From CAYRXM01 sp964449465 (GTDB lineage: Bacteria; Chloroflexota; Anaerolineae; JAFGEY01): a stretch of 64,000 nt of DNA. This document shows positions 63,992-64,000 of the stretch, one piece after another; the stretch's first letter is position 1, and each line of letters starts with the position of its first letter. A program made the translations under genes and the position numbers. The DNA lies in NCBI GenBank assembly GCA_964449465.1, contig CAYVBK010000027.1, forward strand, positions 1 through 64,000, written 5' to 3'. The notes under the pieces are model-generated. The model was not told the origin of the DNA. It saw only the letters and a program-made list of their open reading frames with translations, and made no database searches.

Positions 63992-64000
63992 AGTCTCTGT

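Overview
The window (about 58% GC by eye) is a chromosomal piece of a free-living bacterium, most likely a Chloroflexota (Anaerolineae-like) lineage. This is an inference from gene style: GAF-rich histidine kinases, many Hanks-type kinases, CHAT proteases and STAND ATPases, DnaD next to DnaB, P/T-rich linkers in envelope proteins, and GTAGGGGC-type hairpin repeats. No rRNA, tRNA, CRISPR array, transposase, integrase or phage gene was seen.

Layout. 1-2272: 18-bp tandem repeats and a BcrA-type ABC exporter. 2273-8979 (minus): sensor kinase/response regulator pair behind a DUF4091 glycosidase-like protein, a PfkB sugar kinase and a DUF4147/MOFRL glycerate kinase. 9133-16634 (plus): a four-gene signalling operon, REC-GAF-histidine kinase, stand-alone REC, REC-Ser/Thr kinase and REC-CHAT protease. 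16640-28842: sugar and nucleoside metabolism (Gfo/Idh/MocA oxidoreductase, SDR, TIM-barrel isomerase, pyrimidine-nucleoside phosphorylase, Nnr, nitroreductase, GH35-like glycosidase, an enolase paralogue lacking key catalytic residues, two MFS transporters). 28845-38399 (minus): a second unusual cassette, a secreted two-module protein, a giant extracellular propeller joined through the membrane to a STAND-like ATPase, an AAA/STAND-CHAT protease and a membrane-anchored pseudokinase. 38400-43500: MITE-like repeats, an aldo/keto reductase and an ATPase + TOPRIM-like gene pair (defence-like) followed by GNAT and SHOCT genes, with a 58-bp direct repeat on either side of the pair. 43539-49860: glycosyltransferase 39, small ART-like protein, VTT membrane protein, methyltransferase, GH116. 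49932-57044 (minus): HEPN-MNT pair, Gfo/Idh/MocA, SanA-like, DHDPS-like, then the replication set of a double-ATPase helicase loader, DnaD-like protein and DnaB. 57242-63991: bifunctional-nuclease-like protein, two envelope serine hydrolases (one fused to a beta-propeller), and phosphofructokinase.

How they work together. The two CHAT clusters are the most striking content. One places a caspase-like protease directly under phosphorelay control next to a REC-regulated Ser/Thr kinase. The other pairs a transmembrane propeller-STAND sensor with a STAND-CHAT effector and a pseudokinase. Both look like signal-to-proteolysis circuits (immunity, programmed death or developmental control), but the function is inferred from architecture only. 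The remainder fits a heterotrophic glycan degrader with ordinary housekeeping functions.
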